From assembly GCA_009733575.1 (NCBI GenBank), contig ML769483.1:114941-178940 (forward strand): 64,000 bases of DNA, given 5' to 3'. Position 1 is the first letter of the stretch; each line of letters begins with the position of its first letter. The notes beneath the pieces are model-generated. The model was given only the letters and a program-made list of their open reading frames with translations. It was not told the origin of the DNA and did no database searches. This DNA is from Gymnopus androsaceus JB14 (lineage: Eukaryota > Basidiomycota > Agaricomycetes > Agaricales > Omphalotaceae). The translations under genes and the position numbers were made by a program. Shown piece after piece: positions 10,522 to 22,194 of the stretch.

Positions 10522-10760
10522 AGATATGCCCTGGTCAGATCCAGCAGGTATCACGTGCTCCCATGGGCACAACATTTCGCCAATAGAGGTTTCCACAGAA
10601 CATTTTTCAAAAAAATGGCCTTGGGGCTTGATGCAAATGGCCTTTTCTCAAGGCGCCCCAAGGCCATTTTTTTGAAAATTCTTTTGCCGAAAGCTTCATT
10701 GGCGAAATACTGCGCCAAAAGGTTCACGTGACATGCGCCGGTTCTGATCTGGGCATATCT
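10522..10760. mobile_element. TA-flanked palindromic MITE in gag
   Basis: The insert has inverted arms of nearly 100 bp (AGATATGCCC, ATCACGTG, ATTTCGCCAAT and TCAAAAAAATGGCCTTGGGG on both sides). TA is duplicated at 10,520 and 10,761, and removal joins PQQEIV to VGTSNSAEQ. A TA duplication points to a Tc1/mariner-type mobiliser. Confidence 0.88.
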
Positions 10761-11547
10761 TAGTTGGTACTTCAAATTCTGCAGAGCAGAGAAGTAGAAG
10801 AGAACAAGTTGAAGAGCAACTTGGAGAAAATTCACTTTCCTCAGAAGGAGAAAATTCTACAAGTACTTTTCCAAGACCTGCTAAACCAAGCAGATCTTCT
10901 AGAGCAGAGCAAAGAGAAGAATCAGAAGAAGTAGAAGACCTAGGTCTTAGAGAGTTTATTTTCTCAAGGATCCAGTGTGCAACAGAATAGAGTACCGAAC
11001 TCCAGCAGTATGGCTAAAAACCCTCTTGCAAAGTTACTACTCAAGGGTTCAGGCAAAGGTCCTAAATTCCCAGAGTATGTGACTGGACAATGTGTTAAAG
11101 ACTTCATAGATGATGTTGAAGAGTTGGTGTCAGATGTGCCTGAAATTACTTCAGATGCACATAAGAAGGAGGCACTAATCAGATACCTGAGCAGTGAAGT
11201 CAAGAGGACTTGGAAGGCTATTGAAGGCGATGATGGTGTAGGGTCATACAAAACTTTCAAGGAAAATGTACTTGCTAGTTATGATCACACAGAAACCGCT
11301 AGCATCAAGAAGCTTGATGAAGTATTGAAGGGTTACAAACATTTGTGAGTTGGTGGCTTGGATTGCATTCTGGACTTGAAGAGGGAATTCGGACTTTTCA
11401 AGAAAGGATTGCTTCCAAATAACAAGTTGTCCAAACTTGAATTTGTTCAGAAAATCCTTAAGGCATTGGATGAGGAATTTTGTGTAGAAGTTTGGAGTGA
11501 GTTGGCTAGAAATGCAAGGCAGAAGGCAATGGAACAGGCTAGGGCTA

Positions 11548-12063
11548 AGGTTTTAAGATCCAATTCAATGAACTGCAAATAAACTGTGAATTGCATTGGA
11601 TTGCACTAGAAAGTGCACTGCTGGAGGCTGCACCGATGCACAGTTTAAATCAGTGCCAGTTCATGGTGCATTCAATTTTTGAAAATTACTTAAACTGCCT
11701 TGCATCAGTTTAAATCTCTGCAAATCAATACTAATACAAACAGAGCTTTGTGAACTCTTATCATGCTGGAATTACATTTCCAATAGTATATACATGATAA
11801 ACAGTACATTTACCAGCTAGGTTGGCATTATTATGCTGAGGTACTCTATCTTTAGATGTAAGAATGACCAGTTCAAGTCAGTTTAAATTGTGAATTGCAT
11901 TTAACTGCACTGAAAAATGCACTGCTAAAGATTGCACTGATGGACCATTTAAACCAATGCCAGTTTACAGTTCATCCAGGTATCAAAAAATCTTGCACTG
12001 GTGCAATTCATGATTCATTGAAAATTTAGCAAATAAACTGAATTGAATTGGACCTTAAAACCC
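11548..12063. mobile_element. 516-bp MITE, copy 1
   Basis: Ends are GGTTTTAAGATCCAATTCAA and its inverse GAATTGGACCTTAAAACC, with TA on both sides. It interrupts gag after the ARA segment. It has the same length as the members at 19,100 and 20,283 and lies in opposite orientation to them. Internal sequence is A/T-rich with many TTTAAACTG-like units and no coding capacity. Confidence 0.88.
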
Positions 12064-13600
12064 TAGCTAGGGCTGCCAATGCTAATCCAATTGCTGTAGC
12101 TGCAGTCGACCCACAAGGGCATAAACCCTCAGAAGATGATCCTATAGGGCTGGATGAACTATTAGAGGAGTTGGAGTTGCAAGCAAGGGTGCATGACAGT
12201 GAAACCAGTGTCATGGGCATGCACATTGTGAACAAGTTCAATAAAAGTGCAAAGATATCCAATTCTACTGAAGTTCAAAGTCAAGCAAGAGCAAAGAGAC
12301 AATGACATGGCTCAACTCAGAGATGTGTTGGTCAATCAGCAGAGGGATTATGATAGAAGGCACAAGGAGCTGTTGGATGTAGTGGTGAAGTTGGCACAGG
12401 AAGTTAAAGTTGCTCCTGCCTACCAGCAGAGGACTTATAATAATACTCCTAGTACCTATCAGCCTCAACAACCTCAGGCTTCAGGACCAAGTAAGGGGGT
12501 CCAAAGATGTAGAGTCAGTTCTGAGAGATATTTTATGCTGGTTCTGTGGAGAACAGGGACACTTGTCAGGCAGGTGTCTATGTCAGGCAGAAGTATCTTG
12601 ATGAAGGAAAGATTATTCTGAAAGGGCTTAAAGTGTGTTTGCCAAATGGCCAAGCCATTTACTTACTCAACAGGAGGAGATTGTCAGAAGCTACAAGTTG
12701 ATAAACAGAGCTGAGACACTCAACAAACCAATATGTTTGGAGATGTGTTCTCTGAAGAAGACTTGGCAGCAACTCCAATTGAAGAGGTGCAGGCATATCT
12801 AGAAGCTCTCAAGGAGAGAAAAAGGGTGACAGTGATGATTCAGAAAATGAGGTCTATGTCCTATGATGAAGATTTAGATGAAGGCAATGATTTTCAATCT
12901 GCCAACATTCAAACTCGTCAGCAGGCAAAGAAATCTTCAGATGAATTGGATTTCTGAAAAGTCCGAGGAAAGGATTTAAGAGACAGACAAGGCAGTTGGA
13001 GGCTGAGTCAAAGATCCTGAAGGACAAGCCCACAAAGGTCTCAAAGGCTGATCAGAGCCGGAACTGGAGAGAAGAAAAACAGAAAATACAAAAAAAATAG
13101 AAGTTCTATTCCTATTTCTTCTACTATTTGTGATGGGCATTACCCCAGTGTACAATCAGATGGGCTCAACCCCATTGTAGCAACAGAGAAGAAGAAGCAA
13201 TTTCATTGGTCAGATGATGTTGACAATGAACCTCTGAACCCAAAAGTACCAGAGGTACCATTTGCAGATGTTCCAGATGTTACTGATTCACCTACTGCTA
13301 AAGAAAACGCAGATTGGACAATCAAACACAGAGGTACAATCTGGAAGTTGAAGGAGAAAAGTAAAGATTGTGATGGAGAAAAAGTGATGGAGTCTGACAT
13401 AGAGTTGAAAGGCAAAATCACCTCCAGGATTAAGATTGATGTTGAAAAGTTAAAGTCAAAGTGTGACTTAGAGGATTTGCCATTTGATCCAGATGAAGTT
13501 ACAACATTTCCTACAAATGTTATTCCAATAGAAGATTTGAAGTCAAGAGTGGAAGGGTGGCTACTAAATTACCTTGGATTTTCAAACTCCGCTACCTTAT

Positions 13601-14370
13601 TGCTACCTTAGCCTTACCAAGTAAACTTAAAGTACCTTTAAGTTCCTTAAGTTAACTTGGTCGACCAAGTTAACTTATTTAACTTATTTTACCTTATTAC
13701 CTTATTCTACCTTATTCTACCTTAAGCTGTAAATAACATTGTAGATGTCTATTGAAGGCTATGCAGTGTGCTGCAGACATTCCTAAACACTATTCAGATG
13801 TATGGGTCATGATTTAAGGCAGCTCACTACTGGCCACTAATGCAATCATAGCTCTGAAGCTATCCAATGTTATTGTGAAGGATTGGAAAATCCACATGCC
13901 TCACATAAATGAGAATCATATTTAATAACTACTGCTTATCTACAGTGTATCTTTCCATGTAGCGCGATGTAAAGCTATTCAACATTATATGTCAATATTA
14001 ATGATATCAATTATCTAGCTATCTTTTTCAGGCAGAAATTGACACTTTGCTAGAAATTCACGCTTTGAACATGATTTATGCAGTCCAAAATGACCATAAA
14101 CTAGTCCATTGTGAGCTGGCCCTGGATATGTCGCGGCTACATCACCATTGTATATTGACTCTTATAGATGTGGCCCAGGAACTCATTGTTTGTTACCCTG
14201 CCTCTTGAATAATTTGATAAGCACTGACTTGCATGTGGCCAGGTCTCTCACATTGCACAAGTTCAACCTTCTTGCACCAGTACCACCACCTTCATCATAT
14301 CACAACACTTTTACAATCACAATGATAACACAAAGCCCAGATGACACTCCCGCCAACCCAATCTCGACAA
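13601..14370. other. non-coding junction with palindrome
   Basis: No gene is supported. A perfect 28-bp palindrome (centre GGTCGACC, flanked by AAGTTAACTT arms) lies at 13,649-13,676, surrounded by short ACCTTATT repeats. The rest up to the start codon at 14,371 shows nothing recognisable. Confidence 0.4.
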
Positions 14371-14821
14371 ATGCCAAAAAAAACCAATGCAGTGGATGCA
14401 GATCCTACACTGAAATTGCAGCAAAGTAATGAAGGAGGGACAAACAATAATGCAGGTTCAGTCTCAGTAAGTTGATGACATGTTGTGCAATGGTCTTCAT
14501 CTAATAAACCTCTTTTAGGGGAAACCTTGCTACAGGTTCTCTACTGGTCAGAAAGACAGATTGCAACATCTTCTTCCTGAGTACAATAGCTACAGTAGCA
14601 AGCGCAAACAGGCTTTTGATGCCATCTACAGCAAGCATCTGATGAGCGGCGTGTCTTTTGCCACACCAGCAGGTATAACAGCTCAGGAATGGAAAAGGGT
14701 GTGTTATTTTTTTACCTCCAAATCTAACAAAACTCATTGTACACAATCTAGGCTCTTCTCAAGTGGTTCAACAACAATGGCAAGAAAAGTGTTCAAACTG
14801 TGAAAACAGACATTGATTCTC

Positions 14822-15699
14822 GGATAATTCTACTTAACAACCCTGTTGAAGGGGTTGTTAAGAACTAGCAACCCTTAAAGCTCCAGCCGAGCAGTGACCG
14901 TTACACTGGTGTTCAACTGGGTCACATTGTTGGCCCATTTTTAATAAGCAAAAGTCATGCCGAGAGATTGCACGCATGCGTGCGCTGTGTACTATATTGC
15001 CGCAGAAGTGTGTCCTGCTCAGAGACATTGTTGAGTGAGCAAGAAGTTTAGCAGGAAAGCAACTGCCGTTGACATGGCAGTCCCAGACTGATGGAGCAAA
15101 GCAAAGCATGGAGCGTTGCACAGTAGAAGGCAGGAGTGGATTGGTAGGATTTATTATGGGTAGATAGAGGTACAGAATCGGTAATAATGAGTATGAGTAG
15201 AATGATAATGCGTGCAGTGCTACGCTTATGGTGTGGCCTCTGGTGGGAGGCATAGCTGATGCTCCAATGAAGTATACTAGGGGTTTATTAAAGGAAATCA
15301 GCGGTTGGTTAACATGCAATGATAAGAGAGCGCACCTAACAAAACCCTTCCGCAAAGTTGATTCTGCCTCATCCTTGCCAATTTCCAACCATACATGAAG
15401 GGAAAAATTTGGCATGAGCAATGAGGAAAAGATGCTGAAGAGCTATTTTGGAAGGATGAGGATGCAGTGGTACCAGCTCATTGTGGTTGTAAACACGGAA
15501 TAGAGCCCGGGAATTTGCCAAATGTGTGAGACGGCAATGATCGAGATGAAGATGTGCAAAATCTCGCAAAATTCAAATATGCTCTAATGCCAAATTTCCC
15601 ACCCATGGACATTGATCGGCGTGACCGGCAATCATGAGATACAAAGGGATTGTCAGAAGGGTTGTTTTGGATCAATGGGGTTGTTCAGTAGAATTATCC
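14822..15699. mobile_element. MULE-type element, non-autonomous
   Basis: Ends GGATAATTCTACTTAACAAC and the inverse (GTTGTTCAGTAGAATTATCC) bound an 878-bp insert. The nine bases TTGATTCTC are repeated exactly on both sides (14,813-14,821 and 15,700-15,708), the duplication length typical of Mutator-like elements. A short hairpin (AACAACCC / GGGGTTGTT) lies just inside the left end. No transposase is visible; the long minus-strand reading inside has no recognisable motif. Confidence 0.88.
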
Positions 15700-16087
15700 T
15701 TGATTCTCTGTCAAAGGATGTCAGCATGGCAGACAAGAGTACACTTGTTCAGAACCATATTCCACATTTTGCCACCCCATCGACCAATCAGTTGACCACT
15801 ACGAGCTGAGTGTGGATGAATGGAAAAAGTGGGAAAAGCATGCCACTGCTGAGTGCAATGTTCAACAGTAAGCTTATCCATGTCAGGCATTATTCCTTTG
15901 GTAACCCCTCTGTTTTCTTAGCAATTGGGAGTGTTTTGTGTCTTTGCTTTTGAAGCTGCTTCAAGGCTATCTACAGTTCGGACACATTGGACATGGGGAA
16001 ATTGCCACAGTCGTTTTTTTTTGACAGAGGCTTCAATACTGAAGGAAGAAAGATTGCCAGTCATGGTGATCAGTTAGATTTGTGCTA

Positions 16088-17900
16088 GGTATGAAAACCG
16101 ACCAAACAACAATCACCCCAATCAGATTCAATCCAAAAGGTTTAATTTAATGCGAGGAAGGAGGTTGTCAAAGGTTCCCTCCACTACTAATTGATTTGAA
16201 GAGAAAAGCACTTGACAGTGGCACAGGCAGTGCAAATGAACAAGGTTTGTATTTGGAGGAAGGTTTTGAAAAGCCAACTAACGTACAACAATGTGCTGAA
16301 CTAATCGAGGGTGAAAGCAAACACCAAAGCATGGGTCAAGTACGCCGACTCAACAAACAACTTTCTATATCCACGGTGAAATACCCAAGCACAGGTCAAG
16401 TACGCCGACTCAACAAACAACTTAGCATATCTCGGGAGCCTTTACATTGCTGCACAATGATACTCCAACTCTCAGGGAATCCTGCGAGTTACCTAACAAG
16501 CTTATACAACCACTGTGCAGGTCAATTGAGTAGGTGTTTTAACACACTCAGTGAAGAGCGGGCAAGGGGTAGAATCTGTTGGTAAAGCTAGGTAACATTC
16601 CGACAAGCTTCCTCCCTAAAACTAGACCAAGCCAACACTTGGGTCCAAGACCTTCCTAATCAGCAACTGGCTTGTCGAGGTGTGCACGTTATGCTCCACC
16701 TGCAGTCCTAAGACTGATGTGACCTCTCTTCAAGATGAAAACCAGGAATGCTTGACTTAATAGCTGGGAAGTAGAATGAATTGCCTCAGTATTATCAAGG
16801 TTACAAGAAGGCCACCTGTTTCAAAGGTTGTAGAGGACAATGCAGATGCATCTGAGTGTGTACAAATCACTACGGGTCATAAGATAGAACTGTGTTTCAG
16901 GTATCAAGTCTAACTTGTTATTCTGAGATAGAATAGCTACCCTTATGTACTGAGTGAGATATAATAAAATAGGAAAATGAGAGAAACTGAGCAAGATAGG
17001 ATGAAACAGAGTAAGTAAATAGAAAAAGATAAAATAATGTCCATATATGCGTGTATACTATGGTTTTACCTCGATGTTCCCCTGCCTTGTTCATTTGTCT
17101 TCCTCGATTGGGTCAACTTTTGGGATTTTTGGTCCGAATCGACTCAAGTCATTTGCCTTTTTACAAGGCTTGCCAGTTCCTTTAGCAGAACAGCCCTCGG
17201 AAGTATTTCTATGTTTCCTTGCCAATGGGAGACTGGTTATTATCCCTAGTTCCACATGGTCTCGAGTCTAGATGCATAGTAGCATATGGATCTTGGTAGA
17301 ACGCTAAGGCTCGGATAGAAACGCTCCTTGGTCCTTCCGTGCTCTAGAAGTAGCTACAGCAAGTGGGTCATGTGGCCGCATTGGATTGCCGCGGAAATCT
17401 GCCTGGGCGCTTTCCAATGAGCATCAACTTTGAGGGCACCCATTAGGGTACTTCCTCATCTTGGTCCACCTTGCTTTGTTTAACAAACTTGAGTGTTGTG
17501 TAGACTCCTCAGTGAGCTGATTGCAGAAGCGATGCCTCATTTAAGACTTTGACCCCGTGGGTATATCCTTTGATGACCTAGCCTAGTATAACTGGTATGT
17601 GGGCTCGTTTATCTGCCTTGGTCAGCAACTTGTTATCCAACAGGCTTGCCTTGCTACACCATACCATGCATAGGACTTTGATTGAGGTGCATTCACAGAG
17701 TTAGTATGGCGTACCATTACTCTGCAGCCTCTTGGGTAAAATAGGTCCTTGGTACATTTTAACTATCAGCTCGGGCTCACTATAGTTCTCTTATTGACCG
17801 TGTTTTGTTACAAACTGAACCTAGGATTATTGGTTCTGCGCAGTTCTAGCCTTAGCCAAAAAATTGGCGTATCAATGGGTAAGGTAGTCTGTTGTCGTTT
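16088..17900. other. unresolved insertion or intron expansion
   Basis: Between two pieces of the unknown gene lies about 1.8 kb without recognisable coding motifs. A direct duplication with an exact 60-bp period (GTCAAGTACGCCGACTCAAC in both) occurs at about 16,322-16,440. I looked for TG...CA ends and a duplication at both borders and found none that agree, so the nature of this block is open. Confidence 0.35.
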
Positions 17901-19099
17901 TTTCCACAATACTCATTCATTACTCCATAGCATCTTTGCCAGTTCAGCCATGAAGTGCTCCGCCAATTCAAGAAAGCTGTCAAGGAACCCTACACATTAT
18001 ACCATGGCCTTTCCACTCACTTGAATGAGAGTCTGAAAGACACCAGTCAGTTGAAATTGAATTTTTGCGAGCATTGATATTCATGCTTTAGGTTTAGTGC
18101 TTAACAACCTCAAGCTAAGGACCCAGATACCCGTTGACAGTGAAGGTGTTGCCTGGTTCCCCACAATATCTAACCTAGATGATGCATCAAGATCACAGCT
18201 AAGACAGGTCTACAAGGATTTCATGACCACAATCTGGTGTAAGTCTTCTGTTTATCCTTTGAGATGTTTTGCTTATTATTATAAACTAGTTCAAGCTGGC
18301 TATACAGACTCCATAGACTACAACGCCAAAAAAACCAATGTGAGTGATTACTACAAACCCACTCTACTTCCAACTCACATGAAACTCAAGAGTGCTGGAA
18401 TAACTGAGGGATGGTTCCAGGATCTATTCAAATATCTCATGGCAAACTACTGCAGCTCAGGTAGATTTTTCATGTTGAAGAAACCCAGTCCAGTGGCATC
18501 AGATGGCAATGCTCCACTGCCAGATCTAGTGCTGGAGACAGCAGCACCTGCAGCTCATTTGGGTACACCAGAGCTGGAGATTGTATCTTCAAAGGTGGCA
18601 GATGATGATTTGCACACACCGCTGGCCACCACTGAGCAGAAAACCCCCAAGACTCCCACTCTCCCTATTCCATTGCCAAACACACCAAATGCAGCTCATC
18701 CAATGACCCTGTTAACGGATAAGGCAATGGCCTCACCTTCAGCTATTTCTCCCTTGCATTCCAACTTGGTAGATTCCAATGCTGTAGTTGATCTCTCACT
18801 GGATGAGAATAATACAGCTCTCAAGAATATGCACAACCATGAAGATGAAGATTGGATGAATGCACTGGAGGATACTGAGCCACTTGATGCTGAAACAACA
18901 GTCACAGCCCTGGACACCAATGCCAATGTCTGCATGAATCACACAGATGCCGGAACTTCCAGTGGTCCAGACCCCAAGGGCAATGTTGGCACAGGCATTA
19001 CAAGGACAAATGGAAAGAAGGGTGCGGGTGTGAAGAAACCGTGGGAACACAAGGCACAGGTTGTTCAGGATGAACGAGTGGACACCATGCACAAGCCTA

Positions 19100-19615
19100 G
19101 GGTTTTAAGGTCCAATTCAATTCAGTTTATGTGCTAAATTTTCAATGAATCATGAATTGCACCAGTGCAAGATTTTTCGCAACCTGAATGAACTGTAAAC
19201 TGGCACTGGTTTAAATGGTCTATCAGTGCAATCTTTAGCAGTGCATTTTTCAGTGCAGTTAAATGCAATTCACAATTTAAACTGACTTGAACTGGTCATT
19301 CTTACATCTAAAGATAGAGTACCTCAGCATAATAATGCCAACCTAGCTGGTAAATGTACTGTTTATCATGTATATACCATTGGAAATGTAATTCCAGCAT
19401 GATAAGAGTGCACAAAGCTCTGTTTGTATTAGTATTGATTTGCAGAGATTTAAACTGATGCAAGGCAGTTTAAGTAATTTTCAAAAATTGAATGCACCAT
19501 GAACTGGCACTGATTTAAACTGTGCATCAGTGCAGCCTTCAGCAGTGCACTTTCTAGTGCAATTCAATGCAATTCCCAGTTTATTTGCAGTTCATTGAAT
19601 TGGACCTTAAAACCC
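19100..19615. mobile_element. 516-bp MITE, copy 2
   Basis: Starts GGGTTTTAAGGTCCAATTC, ends in the inverse, TA on both sides (19,098 and 19,616). It interrupts the 3' coding exon of the unknown gene after MHKP; removal joins it to TQAPSLQQAKN and a stop. Its sequence is nearly the reverse complement of the copy at 11,548. Confidence 0.9.
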
Positions 19616-19781
19616 TACACAAGCCCCTTCATTGCAGCAAGCAAAAAATTGAGCAGACCGAAGCAGACAATAATGGAACTGATGGTACTCAGAGAAAGCA
19701 TGGCAAAAACCATGCTTGAGCACTTTTCTGTTCTTGAGTACTTTCTCTAGTACTTTGTTTACTTAAACCAAATTCTCAGTA

Positions 19782-20098
19782 CATCAGGAAAAATGGTCTG
19801 GGCCCAGGGCTGACTTTGGGTTGACCCACAATGACATAAAGAGACTTGAGGGAACCTAAGGGTACCTAGGTCTCCTATGTCTCCTAGGCTGCCTAGACTG
19901 CCTCAGTTTCTTTAAGGTCACCAAGGTTGCCTAGGGTTTAGGGATAAACCTTGGGAATTCTAACCCCCTGAGTTAACCTGAGGTAACCTAAGGCAGCCTG
20001 GGGTAGCCTGGAAGACCCAAGGTGACCAGGGTGACCAGGGTAACCAGGGTAGCCTATGTTCCCTAGGTTATTGCAGGTTTAACCCATTTTTGCTGGTG
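19782..20098. mobile_element. CATCAG-type MITE, copy 2
   Basis: Begins CATCAGGAAAAATGG and ends in the imperfect inverse (CCATTTTTGCTGGTG); TA is present on both sides. The inside is a tract of CCTAGG, GGTGACC and GGTAACC-like short palindromes. It is more diverged from the other members but shares the end sequence. Confidence 0.75.
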
Positions 20099-20100
20099 TA

Positions 20101-20281
20101 TCTTGCAATGTTATCTCTATGACTTTTTCTCCGTACTTTCTTTACTATTCTTGGTTACTTTCTCTACTTAGATACTTTCTCAACTACCTTCTGAGTAGAA
20201 TACTCAAGTATCTTTCTTCATACTTTCTTTGCTCTACTACTTCTTCTTTACTATATCTTGGATACTTTCTCTACTCAGATT
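20101..20281. repeat. TACTTTCT-rich simple repeat
   Basis: Irregular repetition of TACTTTCTCTACT-like units between two MITEs. No coding or regulatory role is evident. Confidence 0.6.
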
Positions 20282-20282
20282 A

Positions 20283-20797
20283 GGGTTTAAGGTCCAATTC
20301 AATTCAGTTTATTTGCTAAATTTTCAATGAATCATGAATTGCACCAGTGCAAGATTTTTTGATACCTGGATGAACTGTAAACTGGCACTGGTTTAAATGG
20401 TCCATCAGTGCAATCTTTAGCAGTGTATTTTTCAGTGTAGGTCAATGCAATTCACAATTCAACCTGGCTTGAACTGGTCATTCTTACATCTAAAGATAGA
20501 GTACCTCAGTATAATAATGCCAACCTGGCTGGTAAACATCCTGTTTATCATTTATGTACTATTGGAAATGTAATTTCAGCATGATAAGAGTGTTGAAAGC
20601 TCTGTTTGTATTAATATTAATTTGCACAGATTTAAACTGATGCAAGGTGGTTTAAATAATTTTCAAAAATTGAATACACCATGAACTGGCACTGATTTAA
20701 ACTGTGCATCAGTGCAGCCTTCAGCAGTGCATTTTCCAGTGCAATCCAATACAATTCACAGTTTATTTGCAGTTCATTGAATTGGACCTTAAAACCC
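20283..20797. mobile_element. 516-bp MITE, copy 3
   Basis: Same orientation and almost the same sequence as the copy at 19,100, only 668 bp downstream of it. The left flank is TA; the right flank is GA, so the duplication is lost or mutated on that side. Confidence 0.85.
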
Positions 20798-21453
20798 GAA
20801 CTCAGATAGCTTCTCAACTAGTGGGATTGCCATGCTGGCAGGTCCAAGTCCTTACTTGGAGTTGGTGGAGGGATCAGAGATACTGTAATTGGAGAGCCTT
20901 CTGGCTTGCAACCTGTCCAAGCTGAAACTTTTCCGTGAACTCCAAAAGTTCACAGAGAGCCTTTTGGCTTGCAGCCTGTGCTTTCGCACAGGCTTGCAAG
21001 AAGTCATCAACTTGGGATAACCCAACCGGTGATTCAAGCGCAGTTGAGGCCACACTAAAACATTCAGACCGAACATTATTATTTCCAGGCCAACCGGAGT
21101 TGAGCTGAGCAGCCTTGTTAAATACCAAGTTGTGAAAATGACTCAGTTTGGCAATGTAGCAAGCATTGCCATCAGCCCAATGAGAGCTGGGCTTAAAATC
21201 ATTTGTGCCCGTGCATGCACTGGCACTGGTGATGCAAATCAGTCACTGTTGTGAGATTCACTACTGTGAATCTTTTTTGAATGGTTGACAATGTTAAAAA
21301 CATTACTGTTGTTGGCAATGTTTACCATGTCACCGTAACCTGAGTCATTGTAATGACTTGGCATCTCATGGGTTTGCTGAATAGAGTACTTCATAGGTGC
21401 TCAAAATAGTGTAGCAACTCCTAGGGAGCCGGGAGCCTTAGAATCACACAAAC

Positions 21454-22142
21454 CAGTGTTTAAGCCCTAAGTCTTAACTTAACTTAAGACTTAAATTACC
21501 CTTAAGCCTAACCCCTAGCTTGAATCAATGAAAGTCCTAAGTCTTAATTAAGGGCGCTTAGTAAATTTCATGTGATGAATCATTAGCTCATCAGGGAATG
21601 AACGCGACTTTTCTGATGCTAAAGTAAAGCAAACTCGTCTTCACAATCGGTTGCAGTTGGAGAAGCTTGAGAAAATGTCAAAAGTTGGTCAATTTTATAA
21701 TCCTCTGTTTTGGTCTAAATTCATTCTGGTTTTCAGGTTGGCGCTGACATCCGGAGTAAGCATTTTGCTGATGGTTTGGCAGGTGCTCGGGCTAAGTGGA
21801 AAGATCATGATGAGCAACATATCTCTGATCTTTTGGCAGTCCCTTGATATGCAGACTTTTTGGAAGATGCTGATGATGCTGAAGAGGTCGACGATTCCAC
21901 TGGGGCACCAAAATCAATCCTGATGATGGTGAGTTCAAAGGTTCTGGAGATGATTATATGGAGTAATAATTATCTTTCAGTGATAGTTTGGTGATAGTGC
22001 AATGCTTGTAAATAGTAATTTCTTGAAATTTTTCTGAGCCCTTAATTAACCCCCTTAAATTACACCCTTAAATTACCCTTAATAAGGTTCAAGACCTTAG
22101 GATAAATTTTTTCCCTTAATAACCCCTTAGGTGAAAACACTG
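21454..22142 (+). mobile_element. hAT element deletion derivative
   Basis: Ends are CAGTGTTT and its inverse AAACACTG, followed inward by CCTAAG-like inverted sequence. Alignment with the uninterrupted Helitron-like copy 2 shows the insert exactly; the flanks (TCACACAAAC and TGTCACAAAT) are a decayed duplication of about 8 bp. It keeps the 3' end of a transposase gene. Confidence 0.75.
21597..21930 (+). pseudogene. hAT transposase 3' end remnant
   Basis: Two exons are visible: NERDFSDAKVKQTRLHNRL and QLEKLEKMSK, a 53-nt intron (21,684-21,736, GTTGGT...TTTCAG), then VGADIRSKHFADGL, WKDHDEQHISDLLAVP and an acidic tail. The basic then acidic pattern matches the end of fungal hAT-type transposase genes as I remember them. 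A TGA at 21,845-21,847 stands where CGA (Arg) is expected before YADFLEDADD. Only the C-terminal tenth or so of a transposase remains. Confidence 0.6.
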
Positions 22143-22194
22143 ATGTCACAAATAGGTATTACTGGATTTATTCAGTGTACTCACAAGGTGATGG

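Larger units (their letters stand above)
10410..13600 (+). pseudogene. gypsy-type Gag polyprotein, broken
   Basis: The reading starts with AAQESEQLQAQQTA, passes an Arg/Glu-rich segment, and reaches a capsid-like region (PKFPEYVTGQCVKDFIDD, ALIRYLSSEVKRTWKA, KKLDEVLKGYKHL, KILKALDEEF) at 10,977-11,540. After a MITE it continues (GLDELLEELE, VNKFNKSAKIS, YDRRHKELLD) to a zinc knuckle CWFCGEQGHLSGRC near 12,535-12,580, and then a long acidic tail to about 13,590. Gag packages element RNA. There are stops at 10,987 and 11,346, several frame changes, and two MITE insertions. No pol follows; the sequence switches near 13,590. Confidence 0.8.
14371..19652 (+). pseudogene. multi-exon gene of unknown function, disrupted
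   Basis: Exon 1 (14,371-14,466) starts MPKKTNAVDADPT. Exon 2 (14,519-14,698) reads FSTGQKDRLQHLLPEYNSYS and ITAQEWKR. Exon 3 from 14,752 reads ALLKWFNNNGKKSVQTVKTD before a MULE at 14,822 and resumes at 15,709. A frameshift near 15,780 separates it from VDHYELSVDEWKKWEKHA; a later piece (about 15,965-16,087) reads KAIYSSDTLDMGKLPQSFFF. A 3' piece near 17,945-18,065 (EVLRQFKKAVKEPYTLYHGL) precedes a long open exon from 18,097 (NNLKLRTQIPVDSEGVAWFP, DLFKYLMANYC, then a Thr/Pro/Asp-rich tail) that is split by a 516-bp MITE and ends at TGA 19,650-19,652. I recall similar proteins as repeated, unassigned families in mushrooms, but this is memory only. It may be transposon cargo. Confidence 0.5.

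Noticed and set aside
10178..10522. Cys-rich secreted protein upstream of gag
   Set aside because: Cys residues come from TTGTGT/TTGGCC repeats; it overlaps the real gag frame and has no homologous copy here.
16088..17900. Solo LTR or TRIM in the unknown gene
   Set aside because: TG...CA candidates were tried (near 16,093 and 17,870) but flanking duplications do not agree.
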